In this document: piece by piece, positions 42,157-51,799 of the stretch
How the letters are laid out: every line of letters starts with the position of its first letter
How positions within the stretch are numbered: position 1 is the stretch's first letter
Assembly (NCBI GenBank): GCA_017469955.1
Contig: JAFUFJ010000020.1
Location: 1 to 64,000 of the forward strand
Length of the DNA stretch: 64,000 nucleotides
Source of the DNA: Prevotella sp.
GTDB taxonomy: Bacteria; Bacteroidota; Bacteroidia; Bacteroidales; Bacteroidaceae
Direction of reading: 5' to 3'
The notes under the pieces: generated by a model
What the model was told of the DNA's origin: nothing
Databases searched by the model: none
Seen by the model: only the letters and a program-made list of their open reading frames with translations
Translations under genes and position numbers: made by a program

Positions 42157-42266
42157 GAGAAAGCTTAGGTTTCAGCCCCAGAAGTCATAGCTTTCTCACC
42201 CAGAACTCTTAGCTTTCTCGGCCATAACCCATAGACTTCTTGACCTGAAACCTAAGCTTTCTCAAC
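42157..42266 (+). repeat. family A 22-bp-pitch array, copy A5 (5 units)
   Basis: Units start at 42157, 42179, 42201, 42223 and 42245. The outer arms pair: GAGAAAGCTTAGGTTTCAG with CTGAAACCTAAGCTTTCTC, a C:G pair where A3 has T:A. It lies between the miaA 5' side and the gapA terminator. Confidence 0.95.
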
Positions 42267-42338
42267 CGCCCGGCAAGTCGTTCCCCGCACCGAGGCCAAT
42301 CTTTCTGTCCGACAGTCGTTTCCTTTCAACACACAACA

Positions 42339-42368
42339 AAAAAGGCTGCCCGAACAAGTCGGGCAGCC
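42339..42368 (-). terminator. terminator of gapA
   Basis: 10-bp stem GGCTGCCCGA / TCGGGCAGCC (42344-42368) followed on the minus strand by TTTTTTGTTGTG. Confidence 0.8.
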
Positions 42369-42395
42369 CTTCTGTCTTTATCTGCTTGAATCAGA

Positions 42396-43421
42396 TTAGA
42401 GTTCAGCAAGATACTTGATGGTGCGAACCATCTGAGAAGTGTAAGAGTTCTCGTTGTCATACCAAGAAACAACCTGAACCTGATAGGTCTCTTCGTCGAT
42501 CTTCGAAACCATTGTCTGAGTAGCATCGAAGAGAGAACCGAACTTCATGCCGATGATGTCAGAAGAAACAATCTGATCTTCAGTGTAACCGAAAGACTCA
42601 GTCTGGGCAGCCTTCATGGCAGCATTGATGCCTTCAACGGTAACGTCCTTAGCCTTTACGACAGCAACGAGGATGGTTGTAGAGCCAGTTGGAGTCGGAA
42701 CACGCTGAGCAGAGCCGATGAGCTTGCCGTTCAACTCAGGAATTACGAGGCCGATAGCCTTGGCAGCACCCGTTGAGTTAGGAACGATGTTCTGGGCACC
42801 TGCACGTGAACGACGGAGGTCGCCTTTGCGCTGTGGGCCGTCAAGAATCATCTGGTCGCCAGTGTAAGCGTGGATGGTCGACATGATACCAGAAGCGATA
42901 GGAGCATAGCTGTTGAGAGCTGCAGCCATCGGAGCCAAGCAGTTAGTGGTGCAAGAAGCAGCAGAGATAACGGTATCGGCAGGAGTCAAAGTCTTGTGGT
43001 TTACGTTGTAAACGATAGTTGGCAGGTCGTTGCCGGCAGGAGCAGAGATGACTACCTTCTTGGCACCAGCCTGAATATGAGCAGAAGCCTTTTCCTTTGA
43101 TGTGTAGAAACCTGTGCACTCAAGAACTACGTCAACACCCAGCTCACCCCAAGGCAGCTCAGCTGCGTTTGGCTTAGCATAGATAGTAATCTCCTTACCA
43201 TCGACGATGATTGAGTTCTCTGTTGCCTCAACAGTGTGCTTACCCTCACCAAACTTGCCGGCGAAACCACCCTGAGCAGTGTCGTACTTAAGAAGATGTG
43301 CAAGCATCTTGGGGCTTGTCAAGTCGTTGATAGCTACTACTTCATAACCTTCAGCCTCAAACATCTGACGGAATGCGAGGCGACCGATACGGCCAAAGCC
43401 GTTAATTGCAACTTTTGTCAT
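42396..43421 (-). CDS. gapA: glyceraldehyde-3-phosphate dehydrogenase
   Basis: 341 residues. GAPDH oxidises glyceraldehyde 3-phosphate with phosphate and NAD in glycolysis. The Rossmann start is [17 protein letters not shown]; Asp33 in INDLTS indicates NAD preference. The active-site Cys157 lies in [13 protein letters not shown], with its His partner in the HAYTGDQ segment further on. [13 protein letters not shown] closes the protein. Codon use is noticeably more uniform than its neighbours, fitting high expression. It stands alone between its own promoter and a strong terminator. Confidence 0.97.
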   Translation of the reverse strand: MTKVAINGFGRIGRLAFRQMFEAEGYEVVAINDLTSPKMLAHLLKYDTAQGGFAGKFGEGKHTVEATENSIIVDGKEITIYAKPNAAELPWGELGVDVVLECTGFYTSKEKASAHIQAGAKKVVISAPAGNDLPTIVYNVNHKTLTPADTVISAASCTTNCLAPMAAALNSYAPIASGIMSTIHAYTGDQMILDGPQRKGDLRRSRAGAQNIVPNSTGAAKAIGLVIPELNGKLIGSAQRVPTPTGSTTILVAVVKAKDVTVEGINAAMKAAQTESFGYTEDQIVSSDIIGMKFGSLFDATQTMVSKIDEETYQVQVVSWYDNENSYTSQMVRTIKYLAEL

Positions 43422-43505
43422 TTTTACTTTTAATATTTAAAGGGTTTGTACCTAATTTTATCGAAAATATAAAGCTTTTCAACACTTTTTTTATTTTTTC
43501 GGATG

Positions 43506-43532
43506 CAAAGTTACATTTTTTTTATATATTTG
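43506..43532. promoter_or_regulatory. back-to-back promoters for gapA (-) and mscL (+)
   Basis: Minus-strand TAACTTTG (43506-43513) serves gapA; plus-strand TATATTTG (43525-43532) could serve mscL. The two -7 boxes are 11 bp apart, so polymerase could occupy only one at a time. The gapA box is convincing; the mscL one lacks a visible -33. Confidence 0.5.
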
Positions 43533-43686
43533 CATCGTAAAATTTTCTTAATTTACATAAAAAGTTTTAAGATGGCAACTCTCTTTACAAAATTAGGGAG
43601 AGCAACTTAAAGATTGTAAGATGAAGATTGCAAATTGACAAAGAAGAGAATGACCAATTATATTTACTAACTTAAAATTAAAGTTT

Positions 43687-44082
43687 ATGGGATTTATCAA
43701 AGAATTTAAGGAATTTGCCATGAAGGGTAATGTGATGGACATGGCAGTAGGTGTAATCATTGGCGGAGCTTTCGGAAAAATCGTCAGCTCACTTGTTGAC
43801 GACATTCTCATGCCTCTCGTAGGAATGGTTACCGGCAACGTCGACTTTACGAAGCTTGCATTCAGCTTTGGCGAAGGCGACTTGAAGGCTACCCTCAACT
43901 ATGGCAACTTCATTCAGAACACGGTTGACTTCCTCATCGTTGCATTCTGCATCTTCCTCATGCTCAAAGGCATCAACAAACTCAACCGCAAGAAGGAAGA
44001 AGAACCCGCTCCAGAAGTACCTGCAGGCCCAACCCAGGAAGAACTTCTTGCAGAAATTCGCGACTTGCTCAAGAATAAATAA
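43687..44082 (+). CDS. mscL: large-conductance mechanosensitive channel
   Basis: 131 residues. MscL opens under membrane tension to release solutes during osmotic downshock. The N-terminal amphipathic helix and TM1 read [44 protein letters not shown], the family hallmark. TM2 is [18 protein letters not shown], followed by a charged cytoplasmic helix ([14 protein letters not shown]). The length is standard. YccF follows 3 bp later. Confidence 0.97.
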   Translation: MGFIKEFKEFAMKGNVMDMAVGVIIGGAFGKIVSSLVDDILMPLVGMVTGNVDFTKLAFSFGEGDLKATLNYGNFIQNTVDFLIVAFCIFLMLKGINKLNRKKEEEPAPEVPAGPTQEELLAEIRDLLKNK

Positions 44083-44085
44083 GCA

Positions 44086-44451
44086 ATGAAAACCATCGGG
44101 AATATCCTATGGCTAATATTCGGTGGCATCGAAACTGCCATCGAATATTTGTTGTCAGGGGTGGTCATGATGATAACTGTCATCGGCATTCCCTTCGGAC
44201 TGCAGGCTTTCAAGCTCGGACTTTTCTGCCTTTGGCCTTTCGGTTCACAGGTTGTAAAGAAGCCGACAAGCGGATGCCTGAACACGGGAATGAACGTGTT
44301 GTGGTTCTTTGTGGGTGGTCTGGCGATATGTCTGACCCACTTGTTCTTCGGAGTTCTGCTCTGCATTACAATCGCCGGCATACCATTCGGCAAGCAACAC
44401 TTCAAGATGGCCGGCCTTGCTCTCACTCCCTTTGGCAGGGAAATCATCTGA
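44086..44451 (+). CDS. YccF-domain inner membrane protein
   Basis: 121 residues with four hydrophobic segments arranged as an internal duplication. Each half ends in the family motif GIPFGxQxFK...PFG (IGIPFGLQAFKLGLFCLWPFG and AGIPFGKQHFKMAGLALTPFG). The function of YccF is unknown. It begins 3 bp after mscL, so both are on one transcript, with a bidirectional terminator behind. Confidence 0.88.
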   Translation: MKTIGNILWLIFGGIETAIEYLLSGVVMMITVIGIPFGLQAFKLGLFCLWPFGSQVVKKPTSGCLNTGMNVLWFFVGGLAICLTHLFFGVLLCITIAGIPFGKQHFKMAGLALTPFGREII

Positions 44452-44472
44452 GATGCCATACCCGAATATTAG

Positions 44473-44514
44473 AACAGGGACAAGGCTGTTTCATTTGTAA
44501 GCCTTGTCCCTGTT
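44473..44514. terminator. bidirectional terminator between yccF-like gene and fcl
   Basis: Perfect 14-bp stem AACAGGGACAAGGC / GCCTTGTCCCTGTT (44473-44486 with 44501-44514), then TCTTTTGC on the plus strand and TCTAATATT on the minus strand. Confidence 0.85.
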
Positions 44515-44530
44515 TCTTTTGCGAAAGGAG

Positions 44531-45709
44531 TTAGGATTGGGAGTGCAAGTCTTCCCGATACCAATCGAAAAGCATCTTTACGCCATCCTCTATCTCTACC
44601 CGATGCTTCCAGCCCAGACGATGAAGCTTTTCCACGTCAATCAGCTTACGAGGTGTGCCGTCCGGTTTCGATGAGTCAAACTCAACACAACCGTTGAATC
44701 CAACTGTTTTGGCCACAAGTTCTGAGAGATCCCTGATGGAAAGCTCCTTTCCTGTCCCCACATTGATATGGCAATTGCGGATCTCCCCTAATTGAGGCAA
44801 GGCACCACCCCTACCCTTACTGCTGTCACGGCTGACAGTTCCGTCGGTCGACACTCCATAGAAAACGGAAGAATACTTTTCAATGCCGATAATATCGCTA
44901 AAACTTACGTTCAACAAGAGATGGACTGAAGCATCAGCCATGTCCTCGCTCCAAAGGAATTCACGAAGGGGCGTCCCCGTTCCCCATAGTATTACCTTAT
45001 TATTATATATACCATACCTTGCAAGAACATCAAGAATCGCCTGAGAGGATTCTTCTCCGGATGTGCCTTCGACCGGGCGTTTGGCAAGGTCCTTCCTAAT
45101 CAAGTCCCACTTGTTCTCATTGATAAGCTTCGCCAAATAGATTTTCCTTATCATCGCAGGCAGCACATGCGAATTCTCCAAATGGAAATTATCATTCGGA
45201 CCATAAAGATTAGTCGGCATCACTGCAATATAGTCTGTACCATATTGAAGATTGTATGACTCACACATTTTCAGCCCGGCAATCTTTGCTATGGCATACT
45301 CTTCGTTCGTATATTCCAAAGGCGACGTAAGCAAACAGTCTTCTTTCATCGGCTGAGGAGCATTCTTTGGATAGATACAAGTCGAACCTAAGAACAAGAG
45401 TTTCTTTACCCCATGTCGGAAAGACTCACCTATTACATTGCATTGTATCAGCATGTTCTGCATGATAAAGTCGGCCCTATATAGCGAATTTGCCATGATA
45501 CCACCCACGAAAGCTGCTGCCAAGACAACCGCATCAGGTTGCACTTCATCGAAGAATTGCCGCACGGCAGCCTGATCGGTCAAATCAAGTTCGTCATGAG
45601 TTCTTCCTATCAAGTGCTCATAGCCTCGTGCTTTCAGATTATTCCATATAGCAGACCCAACCAGTCCTCTATGGCCTGCGACATAGATTCTGCTTTGTTT
45701 ATCCAACAT
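44531..45709 (-). CDS. fcl: GDP-L-fucose synthase
   Basis: 392 residues. The enzyme epimerises and reduces GDP-4-keto-6-deoxymannose to GDP-L-fucose. The NADP-binding start is [13 protein letters not shown]; the SDR catalytic Ser is in LGSTCIYP and the Tyr/Lys pair is in [20 protein letters not shown] is typical. Compared with the ~320-residue Escherichia coli enzyme it has extra segments (around 185-215 and 265-295), as in many Bacteroidetes. The start overlaps the end of gmd by 11 bp. Confidence 0.93.
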   Translation of the reverse strand: MLDKQSRIYVAGHRGLVGSAIWNNLKARGYEHLIGRTHDELDLTDQAAVRQFFDEVQPDAVVLAAAFVGGIMANSLYRADFIMQNMLIQCNVIGESFRHGVKKLLFLGSTCIYPKNAPQPMKEDCLLTSPLEYTNEEYAIAKIAGLKMCESYNLQYGTDYIAVMPTNLYGPNDNFHLENSHVLPAMIRKIYLAKLINENKWDLIRKDLAKRPVEGTSGEESSQAILDVLARYGIYNNKVILWGTGTPLREFLWSEDMADASVHLLLNVSFSDIIGIEKYSSVFYGVSTDGTVSRDSSKGRGGALPQLGEIRNCHINVGTGKELSIRDLSELVAKTVGFNGCVEFDSSKPDGTPRKLIDVEKLHRLGWKHRVEIEDGVKMLFDWYREDLHSQS

Positions 45710-46790
45710 AATCTTTCTTTCGATAATGCAATTTCCTCACAAAATCCATATCATGACTAACCATTATTCGCACAAGATCTTCAAAAGACGTCTTACGAGG
45801 CTCCCATCCCAACTGGGCTTTAGCCTTTGCAGGATTGCCAAGAAGCTGCTCAACTTCCGAAGGACGGAAATATTTCGGGTCAACTTCAACAAGAACTTTA
45901 CCGGTCGTTTTGTCAAAACCTTGCTCGTCAACACCATCACCGCGCCATTCAAGTTCAATCCCTACATGACGGAATGCCAATGTACAGAATTCACGAACAG
46001 AATGATATTCGCCCGTAGCTATGACGAAATCGTCTGGCTCTGGTTGTTGAAGCATCAGCCACATGCACTCAACATAATCCTTAGCATAGCCCCAATCGCG
46101 CAAGGCATTCAAGTTTCCCAAATAGAGTTTGTCTTGATAACCCTGTGCTATACGGCATGCTGCAAGCGTAATTTTTCTGGTAACAAAAGTTTCTCCACGA
46201 CGTTCACTCTCGTGATTAAACAGGATTCCGTTGCAGCAGAACATGCCATATGACTCACGATAGTTCTTGATTATCCAGTAACCATACAACTTGGCTACCC
46301 CATAAGGAGAACGTGGGTAGAACGGAGTTGTCTCCGTTTGCGGTATCTCTTGCACCTTTCCATACAGTTCACTCGTAGAAGCCTGATAGATTTTGCATTG
46401 GTGTTCCAGCCCACAAATACGAACTGCCTCCAGCAATCTCAGCACACCTATTGCGTCGGTGTCTGCCGTATATTCCGGTACTTCGAAAGAAACCTTGACA
46501 TGACTTTGGGCTGCAAGATTATAGATTTCTGTCGGTTTTACTTCACCAATAATCCGTATAAGTGAAGAAGAGTCGGTCATATCTGCCCAATGAAGGTTGA
46601 TAAGTCTTTCTCTTTTCATGTCTCTGACCCACTCATCGAGATACAAATGCTCTATACGGCCTGTGTTAAATGACGATGAGCGACGCAGCAAGCCATGAAC
46701 TTCGTAATCCTTTTCAATAAGAAATTCTGCCAAGAAGGAACCGTCTTGGCCTGTAATACCTGTAATCAGGGCTACCTTTCTGCTTTCCAT
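45699..46790 (-). CDS. gmd: GDP-mannose 4,6-dehydratase
   Basis: 363 residues. It converts GDP-mannose to GDP-4-keto-6-deoxymannose, the step before Fcl. The glycine loop is [57 protein letters not shown] carries the catalytic Thr/Ser-Glu and YxxxK motifs. [14 protein letters not shown] binds the nucleotide. It follows manC by 18 bp and overlaps fcl, so all of GDP-fucose synthesis from mannose 1-phosphate is in one operon. Confidence 0.96.
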   Translation of the reverse strand: MESRKVALITGITGQDGSFLAEFLIEKDYEVHGLLRRSSSFNTGRIEHLYLDEWVRDMKRERLINLHWADMTDSSSLIRIIGEVKPTEIYNLAAQSHVKVSFEVPEYTADTDAIGVLRLLEAVRICGLEHQCKIYQASTSELYGKVQEIPQTETTPFYPRSPYGVAKLYGYWIIKNYRESYGMFCCNGILFNHESERRGETFVTRKITLAACRIAQGYQDKLYLGNLNALRDWGYAKDYVECMWLMLQQPEPDDFVIATGEYHSVREFCTLAFRHVGIELEWRGDGVDEQGFDKTTGKVLVEVDPKYFRPSEVEQLLGNPAKAKAQLGWEPRKTSFEDLVRIMVSHDMDFVRKLHYRKKDYVG

Positions 46791-46808
46791 ATTTCAGTTT
46801 CGATTATA

Positions 46809-47873
46809 TTATTTCGAAGAAAACTGTTTTATACGCTGCTCCTCTGACAGTTTGCATATAAGCAAAGTCCCGTCTTTTTCGGCAACGATATATCCGTCTA
46901 ATCCCTGCACTACAACCCTCTTTGCTTGCGTGGCATGGACTATACAATTATGAGAATCATAGAAATCAATATTCTCTCCTATTGCAGCATTGCCGTATAG
47001 ATCCCGATGACTCTTCATCAACAGGGAACCCCATGTGCCCAAATCCGTCCATCCGAAGCTTGCCGGACATACAAAAATTTCGTCAGCTTTCTCCATAATA
47101 GCATAGTCTACCGAGATACTTTCACATTCCGGATAGTATTCGTCGATAGCCTTTTGCTCTTCGGAGGTTCCATATATCGGCAATAAGTTTTCAAAAATCC
47201 TGCTCATTGCCGGTTGATAGATACGGAAAGCATTTACAATTGTGCTGACCCTCCATATAAATATTCCGGCATTCCAGAAATAGTTATTCTGCTTCACATA
47301 AGCCTTTGCCGTTTCCAAGTCAGGCTTTTCACGGAAAGAATCCACACTGAAGATTTCCTTGTTGCGTGCCGAACTTGTCCGTAAGTCAGCCTGTATATAG
47401 CCATAACCTGTCTCCGGTCTGTCTGGTTTCATTCCCAAAGTTACGATAGCATCTGTCTCGTTTGTGAATTTAAGGCATTGTGTTACAACCCGCCGGAACT
47501 CCATATTATCAGTGACATATGCGTCGCTTGGTGCTACTATGACATTGGCATCGGGAGCTTGACTCTTAATACGCCAGCTCACATAGGCTATGCATGGTGC
47601 CGTATTTCTTCGGCATGGTTCCAGTAAAATATTCTGTTTCGGCACCTCAGGCAGCTGTTCCATTACCAAGTTTTGGTATCTTCTATTGGTAAGCACCCAT
47701 ACGTTTTCAGGTGGACAAATACCTTTAAAGCGGTCTAAGGTCAGCTGAAGCAGTGAACGTCCCACGCCTAACACGTCAATAAACTGCTTTGGCTTGTCTT
47801 CAGTACTCATGGGCCAGAAGCGACTTCCTACTCCTCCTGCCATAACAACCAGATGATTATTCTTCTCAGACAT
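46809..47873 (-). CDS. manC: mannose-1-phosphate guanylyltransferase
   Basis: Start chosen at ATG 47873 (MSEKNNHLVVMAGGVGSRFWPMS), giving 354 residues; the frame upstream to 47996 crosses the promoter. The nucleotidyltransferase signature GGVGSRFWPMSTEDKPKQF is complete, with EPCRRNTAPCIAY and EKPDLETAKAYV further on. It makes GDP-mannose for the following gmd-fcl pair, feeding fucosylation of surface glycans and glycoproteins. There is no fused phosphomannose isomerase domain. Confidence 0.94.
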   Translation of the reverse strand: MSEKNNHLVVMAGGVGSRFWPMSTEDKPKQFIDVLGVGRSLLQLTLDRFKGICPPENVWVLTNRRYQNLVMEQLPEVPKQNILLEPCRRNTAPCIAYVSWRIKSQAPDANVIVAPSDAYVTDNMEFRRVVTQCLKFTNETDAIVTLGMKPDRPETGYGYIQADLRTSSARNKEIFSVDSFREKPDLETAKAYVKQNNYFWNAGIFIWRVSTIVNAFRIYQPAMSRIFENLLPIYGTSEEQKAIDEYYPECESISVDYAIMEKADEIFVCPASFGWTDLGTWGSLLMKSHRDLYGNAAIGENIDFYDSHNCIVHATQAKRVVVQGLDGYIVAEKDGTLLICKLSEEQRIKQFSSK

Positions 47874-47964
47874 AATGATTGGCTTATTTAATGTTAGCGT
47901 AAAGTGACCTTCTATGTGTTCTTTCCTTCTCCAGACTCTACGTCTGAAGAATGTCTTTCGGCTG

Positions 47965-47997
47965 CAAAGATAAACAATTTTATTGAGAAACAGCAAA
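47965..47997 (-). promoter_or_regulatory. promoter of the GDP-fucose operon
   Basis: Minus strand TTTG (47994-47997), 21-bp spacer, TATCTTTG (47965-47972), ~92 bp before ATG 47873. Confidence 0.7.
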
Positions 47998-48086
47998 ATT
48001 GGAGAGATATATTTGCTGTTGAATGACTGACGCTATTCCTGGCATTTGCAAAGTTTCCTCCTACAAAACGAGAGGCATCTGCTTTG

Positions 48087-48416
48087 CTAAAACAGCGGAA
48101 GGGACAGTTCTTCCGTCTGACTGTCCTGACCTTCTGCCGGTTTTTCGTCCTTGAATTGCAACATCAACTGCCTGGCATCATCAGAGTTTGGATTAATACG
48201 GTAGATACCTCTTGGCTCTGCACGTTCAACAATAGAATTGGGATTTCTTGAGTTCTTCGACAGGTACCGGGCCACATAGTCATGTACATCATCTGGATTG
48301 ATGACGTGAAAGAGCGAATTGCAAGCATTAAAGACATGCATTGAAATCTTCTGCACCGAGAGTCCTTTCTCTCCTGCTTCAGCAAGTATGCCCAATATTT
48401 CCTGGTCGTAGTTCAT
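48087..48416 (-). CDS. small HARE-HTH/winged-helix-like protein
   Basis: 109 residues. The whole length looks like a single helix-rich winged-helix domain: ILGILAEAGEKGLSVQKISMHVFNACNSLF, then NPDDVHDYVARYLSKNSRNPNSIVERAEPRGIYRIN, the last block being the wing. This resembles HARE-HTH-type domains that link DNA or chromatin factors. It ends in an acidic tail. It lies ~80 bp downstream of another winged-helix protein (48497-48799), with a terminator between. The family assignment is from pattern only. Confidence 0.55.
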   Translation of the reverse strand: MNYDQEILGILAEAGEKGLSVQKISMHVFNACNSLFHVINPDDVHDYVARYLSKNSRNPNSIVERAEPRGIYRINPNSDDARQLMLQFKDEKPAEGQDSQTEELSLPLF

Positions 48417-48431
48417 CTTTTATATTATAAA

Positions 48432-48464
48432 GAAGAGGGCTGTCATACGATGGCAGCCCTCTTC
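48432..48464. terminator. strong terminator between two winged-helix genes
   Basis: Near-perfect 15-bp stem GAAGAGGGCTG... / ...CAGCCCTCTTC with 3-nt loop, T-rich on both sides. Terminates the histone-H1-like gene on the minus strand. Confidence 0.75.
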
Positions 48465-48496
48465 TCTTCATATTCTTGGTTGGAACGAGTGTTCAC

Positions 48497-48799
48497 TTAA
48501 GCCAATGTGATGAGCTTGTTGTCGTCTCTCACCTTTCCTTCTTTGAAGAGCCAGCCGATACCCAGATAAGCTTCCTCTACTGCGATGTTGGCTTTCTTTG
48601 CGATATCAGCCACACTGAGTGCCTTTCCTGCTGCTGCCAAGGCCTGATATACGTCACCAGCCTTAAAGCCTACGTTCTCAGCATTGATTGCTACTTCAAC
48701 CTTTTTTGCTGCTGTTTTCTTTGGTGCTGCAGCCTTTTTTGGTGCTGCTTCAGCCTTTGGTGTAGCAGCTTTCTTAGTTGTTGCTTTTTTTTCTGCCAT
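48497..48799 (-). CDS. histone H1-like winged-helix protein (DUF2582-like)
   Basis: 100 residues. Residues 1-34 are a Lys/Ala/Pro tail (KKATTKKAATPKAEAAPKKA) as in eukaryotic H1 and bacterial H1-like proteins. Residues ~38-100 are a compact winged helix (NVGFKAGDVYQALAAAGKALSVADIAKKANI, then EEAYLGIGWLFKEGKVRDDNKL), the DUF2582 pattern. The combination suggests a small abundant nucleoid-associated protein. It has its own terminator downstream. Confidence 0.7.
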   Translation of the reverse strand: MAEKKATTKKAATPKAEAAPKKAAAPKKTAAKKVEVAINAENVGFKAGDVYQALAAAGKALSVADIAKKANIAVEEAYLGIGWLFKEGKVRDDNKLITLA

Positions 48800-48926
48800 G
48801 TTTTTTTAATTAGAAATTATCCCAAAACTTTCTTCTCTGTCTCTGCAATCACTTGCTTTCGACGTTGCAAAAGTACGCAATAATTCCAATTTAACTGACA
48901 GATTGTTAGCGTCTAAGAGGTTTTGC

Positions 48927-50690
48927 TTACTTTTCTTGACTTACGTCAACCTTGAGCTGTAATTCATCGAGTTGCTTTTGGTCAATGACCGACGGGGCAT
49001 CCAGCATGACATCACGCCCCGAGTTGTTTTTGGGGAAGGCGATACAGTCGCGGATAGAGTCGAGACCTGCCATAATACTCACGAAGCGGTCGAGTCCGAA
49101 TGCTAAGCCTGCATGAGGTGGTGCGCCATATTTAAAGGCGTTGATAAGGAATCCGAACTGGGCCATGGCACGCTCTGGTGTGAAGCCAAGGATCTGGAAC
49201 ATCTTCTCTTGCAGCTTTCCATCGTGGATACGCAGTGAGCCTCCACCAAGTTCCACACCGTTGCAGACGAAGTCATAGGCCACGGCTCTGACCTTCTCCG
49301 GATGCTCATCAAGCAGTGGAATGTCGTCGGGATTGGGCATAGTGAATGGATGGTGTGTGGCCATCAGGCGCTGTTCTTCTTCGCTCCACTCAAAGAGCGG
49401 GAAGTCAACGATCCACAAGCAGACAAACTTGTCTTTGTCGCGCAGGCCAAGACGGTCGCCCATCTCCAAGCGGAGCGTACACAGTTGCACCCGCGTCTTG
49501 TTCGCATTGTCTCCACTAAGGATCAGCACAAGGTCGCCATCCTTGGCTCCCATGGCCTCTTTCACTTGCAGCCATACCTCAGGTTCATAGAATTTCTCTA
49601 CTGAAGACTTGACTGTTCCGTCGCTGTTGAACTTCACATAGACCAGACCTTTTGCGCCCACCTGCGGACGTTTCACGAAGTCTGTCAACTGGTCGAGCTG
49701 CTTTCGTGTATAGTCGGCAGCCCCCGGCACGCAGATTCCGCCGATGTATTCGGCATCGTTGAATACCGGGAACGAGCCTGTTCCCTTCAGTTGCTGCATG
49801 AGTTCTACAAACTCCATGCCGAATCTCAAGTCGGGTTTATCTGAACCGAAACGGCGCATCGCCTCGTGCCATGTCATGCGTTGCAGCGGAGGAAGCTCCA
49901 CGCCACGCACTTCTTTGAACAGGTGGCGCGCCATGTCTTCAAAGAGTTGCAGCACGTCTTCCTGCTCTACGAATGACATTTCACAGTCGATTTGCGTGAA
50001 TTCTGGCTGACGGTCGGCACGCAGATCTTCATCGCGGAAGCACTTCGCAATTTGGAAATAACGGTCAAAACCGCTCACCATCAGCAGCTGTTTCAGCGTC
50101 TGTGGCGACTGTGGAAGGGCATAGAACTGCCCAGGATTCATGCGCGAAGGCACCACGAAGTCGCGTGCTCCTTCTGGTGTAGAGCCGATCAAGATGGGTG
50201 TCTCTACTTCTATAAACTGGCGTGCATCGAGAAAGTTGCGGATGAGAATGGTCATGCGATGCCGCAGTTCCAGATTGCTTCTCACGACATTTCTCCGCAG
50301 ATCCAAGTAGCGGTATTTCATGCGAATATCGTCACCGCCGTCGGTATTGTCTTCGATAGTGAAGGGAGGTGTCAGGCTTTCCGACAAGACATTCAGCTCA
50401 CGCGCAATGATTTCGATGTCGCCAGTCGGCATCTTTGGATTCTTCGACTGTCGTTCGCTCACCTCGCCTTTCACCTGCACACAGTATTCGCGTCCAAGCC
50501 TATTAGCTCGTTCACAGAGGGCTGCGTCCTCGGCTTCATTGAACACAATCTGGGTGATTCCATAGCGGTCGCGCACGTCGACGAACGTCATGCCGCCCAT
50601 TTTCCTCGTGCGTTGCACCCATCCGGCCAACGTTACTGCCTGACCGGCGTTATCGAGCCTCAGCTCTCCACATGTCTTGCTTCTATACAT
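48927..50690 (-). CDS. aspS: aspartyl-tRNA synthetase
   Basis: 587 residues, bacterial-type. The N-terminal OB-fold anticodon domain is at ~1-105 ([23 protein letters not shown]). Class II motif 2 is [23 protein letters not shown] and motif 3 is [21 protein letters not shown]. The bacterial GAD insertion lies in between (~290-410). It charges tRNA-Asp with aspartate. Single gene with a clear promoter. Confidence 0.97.
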   Translation of the reverse strand: MYRSKTCGELRLDNAGQAVTLAGWVQRTRKMGGMTFVDVRDRYGITQIVFNEAEDAALCERANRLGREYCVQVKGEVSERQSKNPKMPTGDIEIIARELNVLSESLTPPFTIEDNTDGGDDIRMKYRYLDLRRNVVRSNLELRHRMTILIRNFLDARQFIEVETPILIGSTPEGARDFVVPSRMNPGQFYALPQSPQTLKQLLMVSGFDRYFQIAKCFRDEDLRADRQPEFTQIDCEMSFVEQEDVLQLFEDMARHLFKEVRGVELPPLQRMTWHEAMRRFGSDKPDLRFGMEFVELMQQLKGTGSFPVFNDAEYIGGICVPGAADYTRKQLDQLTDFVKRPQVGAKGLVYVKFNSDGTVKSSVEKFYEPEVWLQVKEAMGAKDGDLVLILSGDNANKTRVQLCTLRLEMGDRLGLRDKDKFVCLWIVDFPLFEWSEEEQRLMATHHPFTMPNPDDIPLLDEHPEKVRAVAYDFVCNGVELGGGSLRIHDGKLQEKMFQILGFTPERAMAQFGFLINAFKYGAPPHAGLAFGLDRFVSIMAGLDSIRDCIAFPKNNSGRDVMLDAPSVIDQKQLDELQLKVDVSQEK

Positions 50691-50718
50691 ATTTATATAT
50701 CTTATCGAATTTGAGATG

Positions 50719-50749
50719 CAAAAATACTACAATTTGACGGAAACTCAAA
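50719..50749 (-). promoter_or_regulatory. promoter of aspS
   Basis: Minus strand TTTG (50746-50749), 19-bp spacer, TATTTTTG (50719-50726), 28 bp before the ATG. Confidence 0.75.
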
Positions 50750-50810
50750 ATAAAAAACGATAAATATAAAAAAAACTGTTAAATCTTTTCACCGTAGCTT
50801 TTACTTTTCG

Positions 50811-50818
50811 TAACTTTG
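50811..50818 (+). promoter_or_regulatory. -7 box of the DUF1573 gene
   Basis: TAACTTTG, ~110 bp before ATG 50928; the leader shows no strong fold. Confidence 0.5.
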
Positions 50819-50927
50819 CATGTCGAAAGTATAGAACAAACGAATCCATACCATGTGCCGGCACCTTCCTCCCGCTAATCGGCCGGCACGCTCTGCTACG
50901 ACAGGGACAGGGAGGAGCCATACTGAC

Positions 50928-51329
50928 ATGAAGAAGATGCTGACTATGCTGACAATGCTGCTTGCATGCATGAATATCGCCTATGCACAGCTGCCTGAGG
51001 CTGAGATTAAGTTTGACAAAACGACCCACGACTTCGGCACTTTCAGCGAGGCTGACGGTGTGCAGAAGTGCGTATTCACATTTACAAACACAGGAGACGC
51101 CCCCTTGATCATCAACCAAGCCGTGGCCTCTTGTGGCTGTACTGTCCCGTCTTACACCAAATCGCCCATCGCTCCGGGCGAGAAAGGCGAGATCAAGGTG
51201 ACCTATAACGGCAAGGGAAAGTTTCCCGGCCACTTTAAGAAGACCATCACCGTGCGCACCAACGGCGCCACAGAAATGACGCGTCTCTACATTGAAGGCA
51301 CCATGAAGGATGGAGACGCCTCCGAGTAG
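50928..51329 (+). CDS. secreted DUF1573 protein
   Basis: 133 residues with start at ATG 50928 (MKKMLTMLTMLLACMNIAYAQ), a clean signal peptide; the frame upstream has no signal. The mature ~112 residues form the DUF1573 immunoglobulin-like sandwich: FDKTTHDFGTFSEADGVQKCVFTFTNTGDAPLIINQAVASCGCTVPSYTKSPIAPGEKGEIKVTYN is the complete family signature. It is common in Bacteroidetes as a short periplasmic or surface protein; function unknown. Single gene. Confidence 0.88.
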   Translation: MKKMLTMLTMLLACMNIAYAQLPEAEIKFDKTTHDFGTFSEADGVQKCVFTFTNTGDAPLIINQAVASCGCTVPSYTKSPIAPGEKGEIKVTYNGKGKFPGHFKKTITVRTNGATEMTRLYIEGTMKDGDASE

Positions 51330-51392
51330 GCAACTGTTAAAAAATCAGATTTTTCACGACAAACGGTCTGTAGTCTAAGGCTGTCGAACATA

Positions 51393-51436
51393 AAGAGTGG
51401 GATTTCTTCTGGAATTTAGGAAGATATTCCACTCTT
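51393..51436. terminator. terminator of the DUF1573 gene
   Basis: 8-bp stem AAGAGTGG / CCACTCTT with an inner GGAAT/ATTCC pairing, followed by TTCTATAC. Confidence 0.55.
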
Positions 51437-51500
51437 TTCTATACGTCTCTCTATCAATAAGTTACAAAGAATCCCGCAAAGAACGATTCTTGTTCGCCTT

Positions 51501-51632
51501 GAGAAAGCTGCTGATTCTCGCCCTGAAAGGTGTCCTTTCTCGGCCACAGGCATATCCATTCTGCCCGTAAAGTATGTGGTTACTGGATGAGAAAAGGCAG
51601 ACTTCTCATCAAGAAAGGGCGCAGCCTTCATC
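51501..51632 (+). repeat. family A 22-bp-pitch array, copy A6 (6 units, degenerate)
   Basis: Units start at 51501, 51523, 51545, 51567, 51589 and 51611. Sequence is eroded (unit 4 keeps little), but GAGAA at the start of units 1 and 5 and TTCTC at positions 15-19 of units 1, 2 and 5 remain in register. It lies in the 470-bp gap between the convergent DUF1573 and trmN6 genes; the rest of that gap has no gene. Confidence 0.75.
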
Positions 51633-51799
51633 AAGAAGGCGTATGAAACGCCACTAAAAGCATACTTTTATACTGCCGAAAGGCTTAGAACCATCGCCCG
51701 GAAAGTGTTAAAATCTGACCAAATAAATTGACAATCGAACCCGTCTCCCGCTCTTGTTTCGGCCGTAAGACGGCACGGTACGGCAGCAGGACTGAGAGA

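Noticed and set aside
40193-42190. 665-codon plus-strand open frame opposite the lipid kinase and miaA
   Set aside because: It spans two well-supported minus-strand genes and their promoter and reads as His/Val/Arg-rich antisense without motifs.
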